From contig NZ_AP028156.1 of NCBI RefSeq assembly GCF_033096465.1, positions 3,552,501 to 3,616,500 of the forward strand: 64,000 nucleotides of DNA. The letters are read 5' to 3'. The first letter of the stretch is position 1. Each line of letters begins with the position of its first letter. Source of the DNA: Blautia luti (GTDB lineage Bacteria > Bacillota > Clostridia > Lachnospirales > Lachnospiraceae). Below the pieces are notes generated by a model, which had not been told where the DNA came from, ran no database searches, and worked only from the letters and a program-made list of their open reading frames with translations. Both the position numbers and the translations under genes were made by a program. Of this stretch, positions 63,184 through 64,000 are shown in pieces.

Positions 63184-63348
63184 TTATCCAATTCCCACAC
63201 ATTCCATACAGATGTTAATGGCTTTTGTAAACACCACTGCCAGCTCTCCGCGGGAAATCCCATATCCCATAAAGCAGGCTCCCACAAACATAAGAATCAA
63301 CGCCGGCCATTTACTGTTCCATATTTTGCTGGTTTTTAATTTATCCAT
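63184..63348 (-). CDS. CD1871A family CXXC motif-containing small membrane protein
   Basis: A 54-residue protein with one membrane helix (WPALILMFVGACFMGYGI) and a C-terminal ICMECVGIG carrying the CxxC that defines the CD1871A family. The gene abuts both neighbours without spare bases: its ATG follows the TlpA stop and its stop directly precedes the 4Fe-4S gene's ATG. The CxxC probably relays electrons between the Fe-S membrane protein and the thioredoxin; this role is inferred. Confidence 0.85.
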   Translation of the reverse strand: MDKLKTSKIWNSKWPALILMFVGACFMGYGISRGELAVVFTKAINICMECVGIG

Positions 63349-64000
63349 TTATTTTCCCTCTGTAACATTCTCCAGCTCTTTTTCCACAATCTCTTTCCAC
63401 TCGTCCAGACTGTGGCTTCCGGAGTAAGTTTCGCCTACAATATTTCCGTTCTTATCAACAAAGAAGGTTTCCGGGAAAGCGGAGATTCCATTGAGACGTC
63501 CGTTCATCATTCCGGAATCCGGGATCAGGAATGGATAGGATGCCTTTGTTTTCTCCTGAAGTACCTGAGCCTTTTTCACTGCTTCCTCATCCTGCTTTCC
63601 ATCACTGCCTACTGTATCCAGTGTCACGCCTACTACTCCCACACCTTTATCCTTCATCTCCTGATAAAGCTTCTCCAGATCAGGAATCTCATTGACACAT
63701 GGAGAACACCAGGTGGTGAAAATATTTACCATAGTCAGATCATATTTGCTGAAGATATCCTGTGTGTAGGTTTTTCCGTCAACTCCTGTTGTTTCAAATT
63801 TACCTACATTTGTTCCTTCAGCTGCCTCTGTACTGTCAGAAGTATCCTGTGGCTGATCAAATGCAGAGAGCATCTGGAACGGGGTCATTTCTGTAAGTGT
63901 TACTTCAATCCCCTCCACATCCTTTAACAGGTCTGCATCTGCATCCTTGTTTGTGCTGAGATAATATTTATATTTGCCATCACTGCTGGTACCCAGTTCT
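63349..64000 (-). CDS. TlpA-like extracytoplasmic thioredoxin (5' end outside the window)
   Basis: The frame is open through base 64000, so the N-terminus with its expected signal or lipid anchor is missing. About 217 residues are visible. The first ~60 are a polar stretch (YYLSTNKDADADLLKDVEGI-like), followed by a TlpA/ResA-type thioredoxin domain with the redox pair in TTWCSPC, a central LDTVGSDG insertion and the cis-proline region AFPETFFVD. It would reduce disulfides or other thiols outside the membrane, possibly fed by the CXXC and 4Fe-4S proteins encoded directly downstream. Confidence 0.9.
   Translation of the reverse strand, partial: ELGTSSDGKYKYYLSTNKDADADLLKDVEGIEVTLTEMTPFQMLSAFDQPQDTSDSTEAAEGTNVGKFETTGVDGKTYTQDIFSKYDLTMVNIFTTWCSPCVNEIPDLEKLYQEMKDKGVGVVGVTLDTVGSDGKQDEEAVKKAQVLQEKTKASYPFLIPDSGMMNGRLNGISAFPETFFVDKNGNIVGETYSGSHSLDEWKEIVEKELENVTEGK

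Noticed and set aside
1..64000. CRISPR arrays, tRNA or rRNA genes, integrases, transposases, origins
   Set aside because: Reading through, I found no regularly spaced direct repeats, no tRNA-like cloverleaf signals, no rRNA sequence and no mobile-element proteins.

Overview
The window looks like a chromosomal segment of a gut Lachnospiraceae bacterium, most likely a Blautia-like acetogen. This rests on the low-to-moderate G+C, Firmicutes-type ribosome binding sites, a CIRCE-controlled heat-shock operon, paired glgC/glgD, and a corrinoid methyltransferase cluster of the kind acetogens use for O-demethylation. The genus is an inference. I saw no rRNA, tRNA, CRISPR array, transposase or phage gene.

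Region by region. 1-2 kb: start of a secreted protein, a small coiled-coil protein and a D,D-carboxypeptidase. 2-4.5 kb: rpmG-secE-nusG-rplK-rplA with two probable L1-binding mRNA elements, closed by a terminator directly after rplA. 4.5-7.7 kb: a membrane diguanylate cyclase and a SARP-type regulator with a degenerate GGDEF-like tail. 7.8-19.1 kb: a surface-polysaccharide locus in two transcription units. The first holds a polyprenyl glycosylphosphotransferase, a GT2 and an acyltransferase. The second holds a TagD-type cytidylyltransferase fused to an oxidoreductase-like domain, a LicD-TPR protein, a degenerate LicD-like protein, an acetolactate-synthase-like ThDP enzyme and an SDR. 19.4-23.6 kb (+ strand): glgC-glgD, L25 and an MscL with a zinc-ribbon tail. 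23.7-31.2 kb: the methyl-transfer cluster (UroD-family MT I, MT II, two corrinoid proteins, ferredoxin-ASKHA activator, DUF2284, PucR regulator). 31.5-34.9 kb (+): serine hydrolase, SH3-repeat protein, PsiE-like protein, NudC. 34.9-38.4 kb: a PfkB remnant, DnaJ-like, two hsp20 genes and a CIRCE promoter. 38.4-43.6 kb: GAF-GGDEF protein, a secreted protein and a pseudo-receiver, divergent from a LytTR regulator with a truncated partner gene. 43.9-45.5 kb: bioB-bioY. 45.6-48.4 kb: a YibE/F protein and a secreted phosphatase. 48.7-58.5 kb: a sucrose/isomalto-oligosaccharide operon (ABC importer, GH32, GH13_31, amylosucrase-like GH13_4) under a LacI regulator. 59-62.1 kb: a GGDEF-histidine kinase-receiver hybrid. 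62.3-64 kb: a TlpA thioredoxin, a CD1871A CXXC protein and a 4Fe-4S membrane protein.

How they work together. Sucrose imported by the ABC system can be hydrolysed by GH32 or used by the amylosucrase-like enzyme to extend alpha-glucan, which connects with GlgC/GlgD glycogen precursor supply. The methyltransferase cluster would feed methyl groups into the Wood-Ljungdahl pathway. The least familiar part is the 7.8-15.2 kb unit, which combines CDP-activation, two-carbon ThDP chemistry, reduction and LicD phosphotransfer. It may make and attach an unusual CDP-linked substituent on a surface glycan.
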